A stretch of 64,000 nucleotides of DNA from Paracoccus ravus. Its GTDB lineage: Bacteria > Pseudomonadota > Alphaproteobacteria > Rhodobacterales > Rhodobacteraceae. The stretch lies in NCBI RefSeq assembly GCF_004522175.1, contig NZ_SDEB01000021.1, positions 1 through 64,000 of the forward strand. Reading direction: 5' to 3'. The position numbers and the translations under genes are program-made. Shown here piece by piece: positions 26,584-34,970 of the stretch; the stretch's first letter is position 1; each line of letters begins with the position of its first letter. The notes under the pieces were generated by a model, which worked only from the letters and a program-made list of their open reading frames with translations, did no database searches and was not told the origin of the DNA.

Positions 26584-28239
26584 TCAGGACAGTAGCCTGC
26601 GCGCAATGACCTGAGCCTGAATCTCGGCCGCGCCCTCGAAGATATTCAGGATGCGCGCATCGCAGAGCACCCGGCTGATCGGATATTCCAGCGCAAAGCC
26701 ATTGCCACCGTGAATTTGCAGCGCATTGTCGGCCGCCGCCCAAGCAACCCGCGCGCCCAGCAGCTTGGCCATCCCCGCCTCGAGGTCGCAGCGCTGGCCG
26801 TGATCCTTTTCCCACGCACTGTAATAGGTCAGTTGCCGGGCCAGCATGATCTCGACCGCCATCATCGCGAGCTTGTCGCCCACACGAGGGAAGGCGATCA
26901 GCGGTTGTCCGAATTGCTTGCGCTCGAGCCCATAGCGCAGCCCATATTCGCAGGCCGACTGGGCCACGCCCACGGCACGAGCGGCGGTCTGAATCCGCGC
27001 CGATTCAAAGGTTTCCATAAGCTGCTTGAAGCCTTTTCCAGGTTCTCCGCCCAGAAGGTTCGCGGATTTGACGCGAAAGCCGTCAAAGCCAAGCTCATAT
27101 TCCTTCATGCCGCGATAGCCCAGAACGCCGATCTCGGTGCCGGTCATTCCCGGCGTCGGGAAAGGGTTCTCATCCGTGCCGGGAGTCTTTTCGGCGAGAA
27201 ACATAGATAGGCCACGCCAATCAGTAGAATTGGGATCGGTCCGCGCCAGCAGCGTCATCACATGGCTGCGCTGCGCATGGGTGATCCACGTCTTATTGCC
27301 GGTGATGACCCAATCCTCGCCTTCCAGCACCGCGCGAGTGCGCAAGCTGCCCAAATCCGAGCCGGTATTGGGTTCGGTAAACACCGCCGTAGACAGGATT
27401 TCACCGGAGGCGAGGCCCGGTAGCCACGCCGCCTTTTGATCCTCGGTCCCGCCGCAGAGGATAAGTTCCGCCGCGATTTCCGATCGTGTGCCAAGGCTGC
27501 CGACGCCGATATAGCCGCGCGAAAGCTCTTCGGTGACCACGACCATCGCGGCTTTCGACAGACCCAGCCCGCCAAACTCCTCGGGGATGGTCAGGCCAAA
27601 AACACCGAGTTCGGCCAATTCGTCGATCACTTCTCGGGGGATCAACTGATCCTTAAGATGCCAGTCATGGGCAAAGGGGATCACGCGTTCGTCCGCATAG
27701 CGGCGGAACTGGTCGCGAATCATTTCCAGCTCCTCGTCCAGCCCCGAGGCCCCGAAGGTCGCGCGGCCTTGGTTCTCGGCCATGAGCCGCGCAAATTCGG
27801 CCCGCGCCTCCAAGCTGTTTCCGCGCATCAGGGCAAGAGTTTCGGGCTGAGGCTGCCAATCCATGCCCAGATCCGAAAGTCGGGCAAATTCGCTTTGGCT
27901 CATCGGAATGCCGCCGCGCAGCTGGGTCAGGTATTCGCCGAGGCCAATCTGTAAGATCAGCGCCTCGATCCGGCCCAGATTACCGGCGCTTGCCAGCCGC
28001 TCGGCCCAAGCGCAGAGTTGCCGCAAAGCCTCGATATAGGTCGCGATCCACGACAGCGCGTGAGCGGCGTGCTGATGGCGGTCAAGTGCCGCCGGGTCGA
28101 TCTTGCCATCGGGCGCGACGCGGGCACGCAGGGCCGCCACCGCCTCGGCCAACAGAGTGGCGAGATCCTCGCGCATCGGGACGGATTTCGCGATGATCTC
28201 GGCGGGGGTGTCGGCGGGCATGGCAGGCGTGTCCTTCAT
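26584..28239 (-). CDS. mcd: (2S)-methylsuccinyl-CoA dehydrogenase
   Basis: Flavin enzyme of the ethylmalonyl-CoA pathway, oxidising methylsuccinyl-CoA to mesaconyl-CoA so that C2 compounds can be assimilated. At 551 residues it is longer than normal acyl-CoA dehydrogenases because of an N-terminal extension of about 150 residues (DLATLLAEAVAALRARV and the following helices), a mark of Mcd. The core has TAVFTEPNTGSDLGSLRTRA, GNKTWITHAQR and the C-terminal HGGNGFALEYPISRVLCDAR. No other genes of the pathway adjoin it. The assignment rests on the extension and overall pattern; another long acyl-CoA dehydrogenase is the alternative. Confidence 0.88.
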   Translation of the reverse strand: MKDTPAMPADTPAEIIAKSVPMREDLATLLAEAVAALRARVAPDGKIDPAALDRHQHAAHALSWIATYIEALRQLCAWAERLASAGNLGRIEALILQIGLGEYLTQLRGGIPMSQSEFARLSDLGMDWQPQPETLALMRGNSLEARAEFARLMAENQGRATFGASGLDEELEMIRDQFRRYADERVIPFAHDWHLKDQLIPREVIDELAELGVFGLTIPEEFGGLGLSKAAMVVVTEELSRGYIGVGSLGTRSEIAAELILCGGTEDQKAAWLPGLASGEILSTAVFTEPNTGSDLGSLRTRAVLEGEDWVITGNKTWITHAQRSHVMTLLARTDPNSTDWRGLSMFLAEKTPGTDENPFPTPGMTGTEIGVLGYRGMKEYELGFDGFRVKSANLLGGEPGKGFKQLMETFESARIQTAARAVGVAQSACEYGLRYGLERKQFGQPLIAFPRVGDKLAMMAVEIMLARQLTYYSAWEKDHGQRCDLEAGMAKLLGARVAWAAADNALQIHGGNGFALEYPISRVLCDARILNIFEGAAEIQAQVIARRLLS

Positions 28240-28327
28240 CGCGTGTCCTTCAGACTAAGGGCAAAGAGGCATCTTGCGGCGATGCAGCATGTCTAGCGCC
28301 TTCGCATTCGCAGCGCAACTATCATGC

Positions 28328-28355
28328 GTTCATCGCTGCAATTTCGAACTATAAT
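28328..28355 (+). promoter_or_regulatory. Candidate promoter ahead of the TauE-like gene
   Basis: A perfect -10 box TATAAT lies at 28350-28355, about 22 bases before the start codon; the -35 match (GTTCAT at 28328-28333, spacing 16) is poor. Confidence 0.35.
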
Positions 28356-28376
28356 GACCCATCCGCAAGGACTTGC

Positions 28377-29180
28377 ATGTCCATCGTCAAAAGCCGACGG
28401 TGCGGCATGTTCGGCATTGATCCCTTTTATTTCTGGACGGCGATTGCCGTCACCTTGTTCTCGGGCTTTGTGAAAGGGGCGATCGGATTCGCGATGCCCA
28501 TGATCATGATGTCGGCACTGGGATCGTTCCTGACCGCGCAGCAGGCGCTGGCGGCGGTCATCCTGCCGGTCCTCGTCACCAATATCCGCCAGATGCTGCG
28601 GCAGGGCATCGGCCCGGCCATGCAGGCGACATGGGCCTATCGCTGGCATATCGGGATGGTGGTGCTGTTCATCCCGATCAGCGCCGCTTTTGCCACAAGG
28701 GTACCGCAATGGGTGATGTATGCGCTGCTGGGCCTGCCGATCACGCTGTTCGCGCTCTGGCAGCTGGCGGGCAAAAGCCTTGTGATCGGGGTCCATCACC
28801 GCCGCCGCGTCGAGATCGTCACCGGCATCATTGGCGGGCTTTATGGCGGCATCTCGGGCATCTGGGGGCCGCCGCTGATCGTTTATCTTTTGTCGATCCG
28901 CGCACCCAAGGATGAGCAGATGCGGGTGCAGGGCGTCGTCTTTTTCATCGGCGCGGCGATCCTGACCCTCTCGCACCTGACCTCGGGGGTGCTGAATGCG
29001 CAGAGCTTCCCGTTGTCCGCCATCATGGTCATCCCGGCGCTGATCGGCATGGGGTTGGGCTATCTGGCGCATGACCGGCTGGATGTGGCGCAGTTCCGGC
29101 GCTGGACGCTGGTGCTTCTGGTCCTCACCGGTGGCAACCTCGTGCGCAGGGCGCTGGAATTGCTGGGCACTTCGGTGTAA
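28377..29180 (+). CDS. TauE/SafE-family sulfite/anion exporter
   Basis: This 267-residue membrane protein has about eight hydrophobic segments and the two family half-repeats: FSGFVKGAIGFAMPMIMMS near the N-terminus and IIGGLYGGISGIWGPPLIVY in the middle. The family exports sulfite, sulfoacetate or related organic anions. I chose ATG 28377 because AAGGA lies 7 bases upstream; the ATG at 28407 (MFGIDPFYFW) is possible. No sulfur-metabolism gene adjoins it, so the substrate is open. Confidence 0.85.
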   Translation: MSIVKSRRCGMFGIDPFYFWTAIAVTLFSGFVKGAIGFAMPMIMMSALGSFLTAQQALAAVILPVLVTNIRQMLRQGIGPAMQATWAYRWHIGMVVLFIPISAAFATRVPQWVMYALLGLPITLFALWQLAGKSLVIGVHHRRRVEIVTGIIGGLYGGISGIWGPPLIVYLLSIRAPKDEQMRVQGVVFFIGAAILTLSHLTSGVLNAQSFPLSAIMVIPALIGMGLGYLAHDRLDVAQFRRWTLVLLVLTGGNLVRRALELLGTSV

Positions 29181-29207
29181 GCGCGCGCCCGAAGACAGGA
29201 GACGACA

Positions 29208-30356
29208 ATGACTTCTTTCCCGGACCCCGCCGATCTGACGGCCCGACTGATCCGCTGCCCCTCGGTCACTCCCGAGGAGGGCGGCGCATTGGTCCTGCTG
29301 GCCGATGCCCTGACCGCGGCCGGTTTCGAATGCCACAGGATCGACCGCAATGGCGTGCCGAACCTGTTCGCCCGCTGGGGCGCCAAGAACGCGACCCGCA
29401 CTTTCGGTTTCAACGGCCATACCGATGTGGTCCCGCCCGGAGACATGGCAAGCTGGACCCATCCGCCCTTCTCGGGCCATGAGGAGGACGGCTGGATCTG
29501 GGGCCGGGGCGCCACCGACATGAAATCCGGCGTCGCGGCTTTTGCCGCCGCAGCCATCGCCTTCACCCGCGAGACGCCGCCCGATGGCGCGATCATCCTG
29601 ACCATTACCGGCGATGAGGAAGGCCCCGGCAAGGACGGCACCAAGGCGCTGCTCGATTGGATGGGCGCACAAGCCGAGCAGATGGATGTCTGCATCGTCG
29701 GCGAGCCCTCGAACCCGGACCGCATGGGCGAGATGATCAAGATCGGCCGCCGCGGCTCGATGACCTTGCAGATCGCGGCCAAGGGCGTGCAGGGCCATGC
29801 CGCCTATCCGCATCGCGCCAAGAACCCGCTCCACGCGCTGATCCGGCTGTTGGGCGAGTTGACGGCCGAGCCGCTGGACCACGGGACCGAGCATTTCGAC
29901 CCCTCGGGCCTGCAAGTCACCACCGTCGATTGCGGCAACCCGGCCTCGAACGTGATCCCGGAAAAGGCCCGCGCCACGGTCAATATCCGCTTCAACGACG
30001 CCCATACCTCGCACACGCTCGACCGGATGATCCGCGACAAGGCGGCGGGGATCGAGGCGGAAACCGGCGTGACTTTCGCGATCGAAACCGATGTTTCGGG
30101 CGAAAGCTTCCTGACCCGCCCCGGCCCCTTTGTCGAAATGGTGCGCGACATCGTCAAGGACGAGACGGGCCTCGATCCGGTTCTGTCGACTTCGGGCGGC
30201 ACTTCGGACGCGCGTTTCGTCAAGGATCACTGTCCGGTCCTTGAATTCGGCCTTGTCGGTCATTTCATGCATCAGGTCGATGAGCGCGTTCCGGCGGATC
30301 AGGTCCGCCAACTCTCGCGCATTTATCGCCGCATTCTGGAGCGTTACTTCGCATGA
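29208..30356 (+). CDS. dapE: Succinyl-diaminopimelate desuccinylase
   Basis: Hydrolyses N-succinyl-LL-diaminopimelate in lysine and cell-wall precursor synthesis. This 382-residue M20 zinc enzyme has metal-binding motifs GHTDVVPPGD (near 70), RGATDMKSGVAA (near 103) and TGDEEGPGKDGTKA (near 137), then GTSDARFVKDHCPVLEFG at the C-terminal side. The ribosome site AGGAGACG is good. Its stop overlaps the next GNAT gene (ATGA). Confidence 0.96.
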   Translation: MTSFPDPADLTARLIRCPSVTPEEGGALVLLADALTAAGFECHRIDRNGVPNLFARWGAKNATRTFGFNGHTDVVPPGDMASWTHPPFSGHEEDGWIWGRGATDMKSGVAAFAAAAIAFTRETPPDGAIILTITGDEEGPGKDGTKALLDWMGAQAEQMDVCIVGEPSNPDRMGEMIKIGRRGSMTLQIAAKGVQGHAAYPHRAKNPLHALIRLLGELTAEPLDHGTEHFDPSGLQVTTVDCGNPASNVIPEKARATVNIRFNDAHTSHTLDRMIRDKAAGIEAETGVTFAIETDVSGESFLTRPGPFVEMVRDIVKDETGLDPVLSTSGGTSDARFVKDHCPVLEFGLVGHFMHQVDERVPADQVRQLSRIYRRILERYFA

Positions 30357-30769
30357 TCGAAAGAACCGACGATATCGAAGCCTGCCGCGCGATCCGCCAC
30401 GAGGTTTTCGTGATCGAGCAAGCCGTCCCCGAAACCGAAGAGTGGGATGGCAAGGATGGCGAAGCGATCCATCTGATCGCTCGCGACGATCAAGGCACGG
30501 CCATTGGCACGGCGCGCATCCTGTTTGACGGCGCGACCGGCAAGATTGGCCGCGTCGCGGTGCTGAAATCGGCGCGTGGCACCGGTGCGGGCGCGGCCCT
30601 GATCCGTGCGGCGCTGGACGAGCTTGCCGCCCTGCCCGGCATCACCAAGGCCAAGCTTGGCGCGCAGACCCATGCCATCGGCTTTTACGAGAAGCTGGGT
30701 TTCACGGCCTATGGCCCGGAATATGACGATGCGGGCATTCCGCATCGCGACATGATCCGCGAGCTGTAA
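30353..30769 (+). CDS. GNAT-family N-acetyltransferase
   Basis: The 138-residue single-domain protein resembles the ElaA-type GNATs: RHEVFVIEQAVPETEEWDGKDG at the start (key part RHEVFVIEQ), then acetyl-CoA-binding VLKSARGTGAGAALIRAAL, and the end AYGPEYDDAGIPHRDM. The substrate is unknown. Coupled to dapE by a 4-base overlap and followed without a gap by a TTG-started gene, so a three-gene unit is likely. Confidence 0.9.
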   Translation: MIERTDDIEACRAIRHEVFVIEQAVPETEEWDGKDGEAIHLIARDDQGTAIGTARILFDGATGKIGRVAVLKSARGTGAGAALIRAALDELAALPGITKAKLGAQTHAIGFYEKLGFTAYGPEYDDAGIPHRDMIREL

Positions 30770-31285
30770 TTGATCCGGCCCGAGCTTGCCGAACGCCTGC
30801 GCCCTTGGGCCGAGACGCTCTCGGCGGTTGCACTGACGCTATTCGGGCTTTGGGTCATTTGGCTGGGCGGCTGGATCTACCAGCCGCTCGGCAGCGCCAT
30901 CGCGGTGATCGCCGGGATCTGGGCGCTGGATGCGCGGCGACGGATGCGCTTTCGCAGCAAGGCGACCGCGCCGGGCGTGGTCGAACTGGACGAAGGCGCG
31001 ATCCGCTACCTCGCCCCCGACCGTGTGCTGGGCGGCGAGATCGCCTTGCGCGACCTTGCCGAAATCAGGCTGCTGCGGCTCAACAAGCGCCTGCATTGGC
31101 GGCTGAAAAGCCTTGGCGGCGAGGCCATGCTGATCCCGGTCGATGCCACCGGGGCCGAGCTTCTCGCCAGCGCCTTCGCAGCACTTCCGGGGCTGAATAT
31201 GGGGCGGGTCTGGGCGGCGCTCTCGGGGGACGGGCCGACGATCCAGACCCTTTGGACGAGGCCCGACCGCGCCCGCTTGACTTGA
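30770..31285 (+). CDS. Membrane-anchored protein of unknown function
   Basis: The 171-residue frame starts with TTG directly after the GNAT stop codon. Two hydrophobic stretches (about residues 17-35 and 39-53, LSAVALTLFGLWVIWLGGW then AIAVIAGIWALDAR) are followed by a soluble part rich in Leu/Arg. The soluble part contains VELDEGAIRYLAPDRVLGGE and LRLNKRLHWRLKSLGGE and resembles a PH-like domain. I do not recognise the family. Codon use and the tight spacing to dapE-GNAT support it as a real gene. Confidence 0.72.
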   Translation: MIRPELAERLRPWAETLSAVALTLFGLWVIWLGGWIYQPLGSAIAVIAGIWALDARRRMRFRSKATAPGVVELDEGAIRYLAPDRVLGGEIALRDLAEIRLLRLNKRLHWRLKSLGGEAMLIPVDATGAELLASAFAALPGLNMGRVWAALSGDGPTIQTLWTRPDRARLT

Positions 31286-31333
31286 CCGAGCAGTTTCGCC
31301 ACCTGTGGCACTCAGGCAAATGAAAGGCCACCG

Positions 31334-32713
31334 ATGTCCATTCCTCAACAGGGCGGCGGCCCGATCGAACGTCCCGAACAGCTGGCGGAATATATCGCCT
31401 CGGGTGAGAAGCCCAAGGAAAGCTGGCGCATCGGCACGGAACACGAGAAATTCGGCTATCGCCACGCTGACCTTGCGCCCCTGCCCTATGACGGGCCAGC
31501 CGGCACGCCGACGGTCAAGAACATGCTGGAAGGCATCCGCGACCGCTTCGGGTGGAAACCGGTGCTTGAGGCTGGGAACATCATCGGCCTCGAACGGGAC
31601 GGCGCGAATGTCAGCTTAGAGCCGGGCGGGCAGTTGGAACTGTCCGGCGCGCCGGTCGAGACCATCCACCAAACCTGCGACGAGGTGAACCGGCATCTGG
31701 CCGAGGTGAAGGCCGTCGCAGATGATCTGGGCGCGGGCTTCATCGGGCTGGGCGCGGCCCCGATCTGGCCTCAGGACCAGATGCCGATGATGCCCAAGGG
31801 CCGCTACCGGCTGATGACCGATTACATGGGACGTGTGGGCGAGCTTGGCACGCAGATGATGTATCGCACCTGCACGGTGCAGGTGAATCTGGATTTCGGC
31901 TCGGAAGCCGACATGGTCCAGAAGCTGCGCGTGGCGCTGGCCTTGCAGCCGGTCGCGACCGCGCTTTTCGCCAATTCTCCCTTTCTCGACGGCCAGCCGA
32001 ACGGGATGAAAAGCTGGCGCGCGCATATCTGGCAAAACCTCGACGACGCCCGCACCGGCTTGCTGCCTTTCGCCTTTGAGAGCGGCATGGGTTATGAGGC
32101 ATGGGTTGATTACGTCCTCGATGTGCCGATGTATTTCGTCTATCGCGATGGCAAATATATCAATGCTTTGGGCCAAAGCTTCCGCGATTTCATGAAGGGT
32201 CAACTGCCCGCGCTACCTGGCGAGATCCCGACGCTTTCGGACTGGGCCGACCACCTGACCACGGTCTTCCCCGAGGCGCGTGTCAAGAAGTTCATCGAGA
32301 TGCGCGGTGCCGATGGCGGCCCGTGGCGCAGGCTTTGCGCCCTGCCCGCGCTTTGGGTCGGGCTGATCTATGAGCAAGAGACGCTGGACGCCGCTTGGGA
32401 TCTGTGCCGCGGCTGGACGGCCGAGCAGCGCGACGGGCTGCGCGTCGCTGCCGCCCGCGACGGGTTGCAGGGCGCGTTCGAGGGGCTGCGTCTGCATGAC
32501 ATCGCCCGCGAAATGCTCACCATCGCCGAGCATGGGTTGAAGCTGCGTGCGCGGCCCGGCGCGGGTGGGCTGGTGCCCGACGAGACCCATTTCCTGAACG
32601 CGCTGAAGGAAAGCGTCGATAGCGGCAAGGTCCCGGCCGATGAATTGCTGGCGAAATACCACGGCGAATGGAATCACGATCTGAGCCGCGTTTACGGCGA
32701 GTTCTCTTATTGA
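31334..32713 (+). CDS. gshA: Glutamate-cysteine ligase (alphaproteobacterial/plant type)
   Basis: ATP-dependent first step of glutathione synthesis. The 459-residue protein matches the plant-like GCS2 family: RIGTEHEKFGYRHADL near residue 33, NIIGLERDGANVSLEPGGQ, GLGAAPIWPQDQMPMMPKGR and MYRTCTVQVNLDFGSE. It ends DLSRVYGEFSY-like (NHDLSRVYGEFSY). The ribosome site is AAAGGCC. It is followed by a strong bidirectional hairpin. Glutathione fits the presence of a GST and GFA proteins later in the window. Confidence 0.94.
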   Translation: MSIPQQGGGPIERPEQLAEYIASGEKPKESWRIGTEHEKFGYRHADLAPLPYDGPAGTPTVKNMLEGIRDRFGWKPVLEAGNIIGLERDGANVSLEPGGQLELSGAPVETIHQTCDEVNRHLAEVKAVADDLGAGFIGLGAAPIWPQDQMPMMPKGRYRLMTDYMGRVGELGTQMMYRTCTVQVNLDFGSEADMVQKLRVALALQPVATALFANSPFLDGQPNGMKSWRAHIWQNLDDARTGLLPFAFESGMGYEAWVDYVLDVPMYFVYRDGKYINALGQSFRDFMKGQLPALPGEIPTLSDWADHLTTVFPEARVKKFIEMRGADGGPWRRLCALPALWVGLIYEQETLDAAWDLCRGWTAEQRDGLRVAAARDGLQGAFEGLRLHDIAREMLTIAEHGLKLRARPGAGGLVPDETHFLNALKESVDSGKVPADELLAKYHGEWNHDLSRVYGEFSY

Positions 32714-32724
32714 GACGTTGACGA

Positions 32725-32752
32725 AAGGCCCGGTCCGATCGGTCCGGGCCTT
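32725..32752. terminator. Bidirectional terminator between gshA and the small convergent gene
   Basis: Perfect 9-base arms AAGGCCCGG (32725-32733) and CCGGGCCTT (32744-32752) with an inner dyad in the loop. It lies between two converging genes, with A-rich/T-rich flanks on both sides. Confidence 0.75.
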
Positions 32753-32756
32753 GTCC

Positions 32757-32984
32757 TCAGCAATCCTCGTTTTTGTCGATCATTCCGGGCTTTGTGCGGT
32801 CTTCACACATCGCGCTGCCAGGCTTGGCCCCGCCCGGCTTGGCAGGCCATTGCTTTTGCCGGTCGGGATCGGCTTGCAGGAATTCTTGGGGGGAATGCGG
32901 CGTCCCGTCATGCTTGCCCTGACCATTCTCGCGGGAGGGGTCGGTGGCGGGATTGTCCTTTTGGGTGGGATGTTCTCGGGTCAT
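32757..32984 (-). CDS. Small hydrophilic protein of unknown function
   Basis: The 75-residue frame (MTREHPTQKDNPATDPSREN onward) has a very strong ribosome site, AGGAGG seven bases before the ATG at 32984. This supports it over the longer frame to 33035. The product is polar and probably disordered, rich in Pro, Lys, Asp and Gln, with one Cys near the end and one as its last residue. No signal peptide or membrane segment. Such small proteins are often stress-related, but I do not recognise it. Confidence 0.6.
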   Translation of the reverse strand: MTREHPTQKDNPATDPSRENGQGKHDGTPHSPQEFLQADPDRQKQWPAKPGGAKPGSAMCEDRTKPGMIDKNEDC

Positions 32985-33039
32985 GTCAGGTCCTCCTGTC
33001 ATGCCAACCAAGGCGCGGCCCGGTTGTTCCCGCATCTTC

Positions 33040-33075
33040 TAAAAGCGACACCCTCCCGCGAAGGCGGAAGGGTGT
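33040..33075 (-). terminator. Rho-independent terminator of the DUF2852 gene
   Basis: Arms of 12 bases with one mismatch (33048-33059 and 33064-33075, outer part ACACCCT/AGGGTGT) close a GAAG loop. On the minus strand the stem is followed by CGCTTTTA, a short T-run. Confidence 0.65.
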
Positions 33076-33111
33076 GAAAGTCCGGAAGTCCCGAGGCATG
33101 CGCGCCCGAGT

Positions 33112-33528
33112 TCAGTTGGACAATTCGCGCGGTTCCTTGCGGCTTTCCATGAACTGGTCGAACTCGGCCTTGTCCTTGGCCTCGCGCAGCTTTTGCAGGA
33201 AATCAAGGAATTCGCGATGCTCATCCTCGAGCCGCTTCAGCGTTTCCTCGCGATAGGCGTCGAAAGCCGCGTTGCCGGTGGGCACGGAAAAGCGGTGGCC
33301 GCTGAAACGGGCAGAGCGGTCGTGGCGGTGACGGCAGGAAAACATGCGTTTGCTCCAGATCATGTAACCAAGGATGGCCAGCCCGACGGGCCAGGCCGCG
33401 ACGAAACCCAGGACCATGGCGGCGATCCAGGCCCCCTTGCCACGTTCATCCAGCCAGTCCCGGATCCCGGCCAGGGCCGAGCCGATCCGGTCCATCACGG
33501 ACGATCGTGGGGCGATATAGCTGTTCAT
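33112..33528 (-). CDS. DUF2852 membrane protein
   Basis: The 138-residue protein has one membrane segment near residues 33-57 (AWIAAMVLGFVAAWPVGLAI). A C-terminal coiled, charged part follows, with the DUF2852 hallmark GNAAFDAYREETLKRLEDE and FLDFLQKLREAKDKAEFDQF. The ribosome site AAAGGGACG fits the ATG at 33528. Family function is unknown. It lies on the same strand below tetR but has its own space of 84 bases upstream. Confidence 0.85.
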   Translation of the reverse strand: MNSYIAPRSSVMDRIGSALAGIRDWLDERGKGAWIAAMVLGFVAAWPVGLAILGYMIWSKRMFSCRHRHDRSARFSGHRFSVPTGNAAFDAYREETLKRLEDEHREFLDFLQKLREAKDKAEFDQFMESRKEPRELSN

Positions 33529-33612
33529 AGGCGTCCCTTTCGATGTGAATGTTAATCACATTTACATAAATGGAGCACGCGCCGCGCCATTCAATGGCCC
33601 GAGCGGAAAAAA

Positions 33613-34221
33613 TCACTCTGTGATGACGCCCAGACCGCGCAGATAGATAAGCGTGCCGCTTTCCAGCATGTCGGACGGAGAGATGGGCGAGCGGCCCCCG
33701 GGCTTGCCGCGGCTGAACAGCTCGACCACACCATGGCTCAGCGCCCAAATATGGTCGGCCGCCATGCTCGCCGGAGGGCGCCGCCCCTCGGGGATTCGTT
33801 GCAGCAGAGTCTCGGCGGCGCGGACCAACGTGCCCCGCGCGCGATCCGCCGCCTGAGCCAATGCCGCATTGCCCGCGATCGAAATTCCTGACTCGAACAT
33901 CGCGGTGTAATAGCCCCGTCGCTCTGCCGCAAACCCCAGATAGGCCTGACCCATGCCGAGAAAGGCGCTGAGCGGGGTCCTTCCTAGCTTCAGCGCCGCC
34001 TCCAGACGGTCGGCGAATTCGTCGAATCCCTGTCGGGCGATTTCCTCGAGCAACTCGTCGCGTCCGGTAAAATGGCGGTAAGGCGCGGCGGCGCTGACCC
34101 CCACGGCACGCGCGGCCTCGGCCAGGGTAAAGCCCTGCGGCCCCTTTTCCTCGATCAGCCGCACAGTCGAATTGACCAGCGCCTGACGCAGATTGCCGTG
34201 ATGATAGGAATCGCGGGCCAC
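33613..34221 (-). CDS. TetR/AcrR-family transcriptional regulator
   Basis: The 202-residue regulator has an N-terminal helix-turn-helix at about residues 27-50 (GFTLAEAARAVGVSAAAPYR then HFTGRDELLEEIA), and a C-terminal TetR_C_33/WHG-like ligand domain. It begins nine bases after the ptsH stop, so it is probably the last gene of the hprK-rapZ-EIIA-HPr unit. Its target and ligand are unknown. Confidence 0.88.
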   Translation of the reverse strand: MARDSYHHGNLRQALVNSTVRLIEEKGPQGFTLAEAARAVGVSAAAPYRHFTGRDELLEEIARQGFDEFADRLEAALKLGRTPLSAFLGMGQAYLGFAAERRGYYTAMFESGISIAGNAALAQAADRARGTLVRAAETLLQRIPEGRRPPASMAADHIWALSHGVVELFSRGKPGGRSPISPSDMLESGTLIYLRGLGVITE

Positions 34222-34230
34222 GTTTCGGCC

Positions 34231-34521
34231 CTACATGCCTTCGCCGAAGTAATCCCCGACGAGTGCCGATAGCGCATCGGCCAGCTCATGGGCCTGACTG
34301 CCCCGCGTTGTCACGCGGATCGTGCTGCCACGCGGCGCGGTCAGCATCAAAAGCCCCATGATGGAATCGCCCGAAACGCTCATCCCGTCTTTTTCGACGG
34401 TGGCCTTTGCCTCGAATTTCTCGACCGTCTCGACAAATTTGGCGCTGGCCCGGGCATGCAGGCCCTTTTCATTGATGATCTGCAGATCGCGGGTGACCGG
34501 CCCCTGGCTCATCTCATTCAT
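34231..34521 (-). CDS. ptsH: HPr phosphocarrier of the nitrogen-type phosphorelay
   Basis: Takes phosphate from EI (PtsP) and passes it to EIIA proteins. The 96-residue protein has phospho-His22 in GLHARASAKFV. The regulatory serine is Ser53 in SGDSIMGLLML, the site used by HPr kinase, whose gene lies upstream in this cluster. There is no sugar permease in the cluster, so it is regulatory rather than for sugar uptake. Its start overlaps the EIIA stop by four bases. Confidence 0.95.
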   Translation of the reverse strand: MNEMSQGPVTRDLQIINEKGLHARASAKFVETVEKFEAKATVEKDGMSVSGDSIMGLLMLTAPRGSTIRVTTRGSQAHELADALSALVGDYFGEGM

Positions 34522-34943
34522 GAGGCGGCGCGGCTCGGCACGGGAATGATATCGGCGGGCAGAACATCATAGCTGTTGATATATTTGCGGCCGGCATCCT
34601 TGGCCAGAGTGACCGCATCGGCGACCGACAGCTTGCGCGATTTGGCAAGCTTGACCAGCATCGGCAGGTTCGCGCCATAAAGGATCGAGCGATTGCGGGC
34701 ATGACAGGCCATCAGCGACAGGTTCGAGGGCGAGCCTCCGAAAAGGTCCGTCACCACGACCACCCCGTCACCCGTATCCACCGAATCGGCCGCGGCGCAG
34801 ATTTCCGCCTGCTTTTCGCCCCTATCGTGATTCTCTTCGATGGCGACCGCCCGAATCCCAAGTTGCGGGCCTACCACGTGTTCGACCGCCGAGAGATATT
34901 CCCGCGCGAGACCACCGTGTGCCACGATGACTATTCCGATCAA
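34518..34943 (-). CDS. manX: PTS EIIA component, mannose type
   Basis: The 141-residue cytoplasmic protein is a lone EIIA-Man domain with phospho-acceptor His9 in IVIVAHGGLAREYL and the segment VVVTDLFGGSPSNLSL. In alphaproteobacteria this protein (also called PtsM or EIIA-Man) acts in a regulatory phosphorelay with HPr, without an EIIBC partner. It overlaps ptsH by four bases and follows rapZ by 27. Confidence 0.94.
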   Translation of the reverse strand: MIGIVIVAHGGLAREYLSAVEHVVGPQLGIRAVAIEENHDRGEKQAEICAAADSVDTGDGVVVVTDLFGGSPSNLSLMACHARNRSILYGANLPMLVKLAKSRKLSVADAVTLAKDAGRKYINSYDVLPADIIPVPSRAAS

Positions 34944-34970
34944 AGTACCTCACCACGCAAGGTCATGCCG

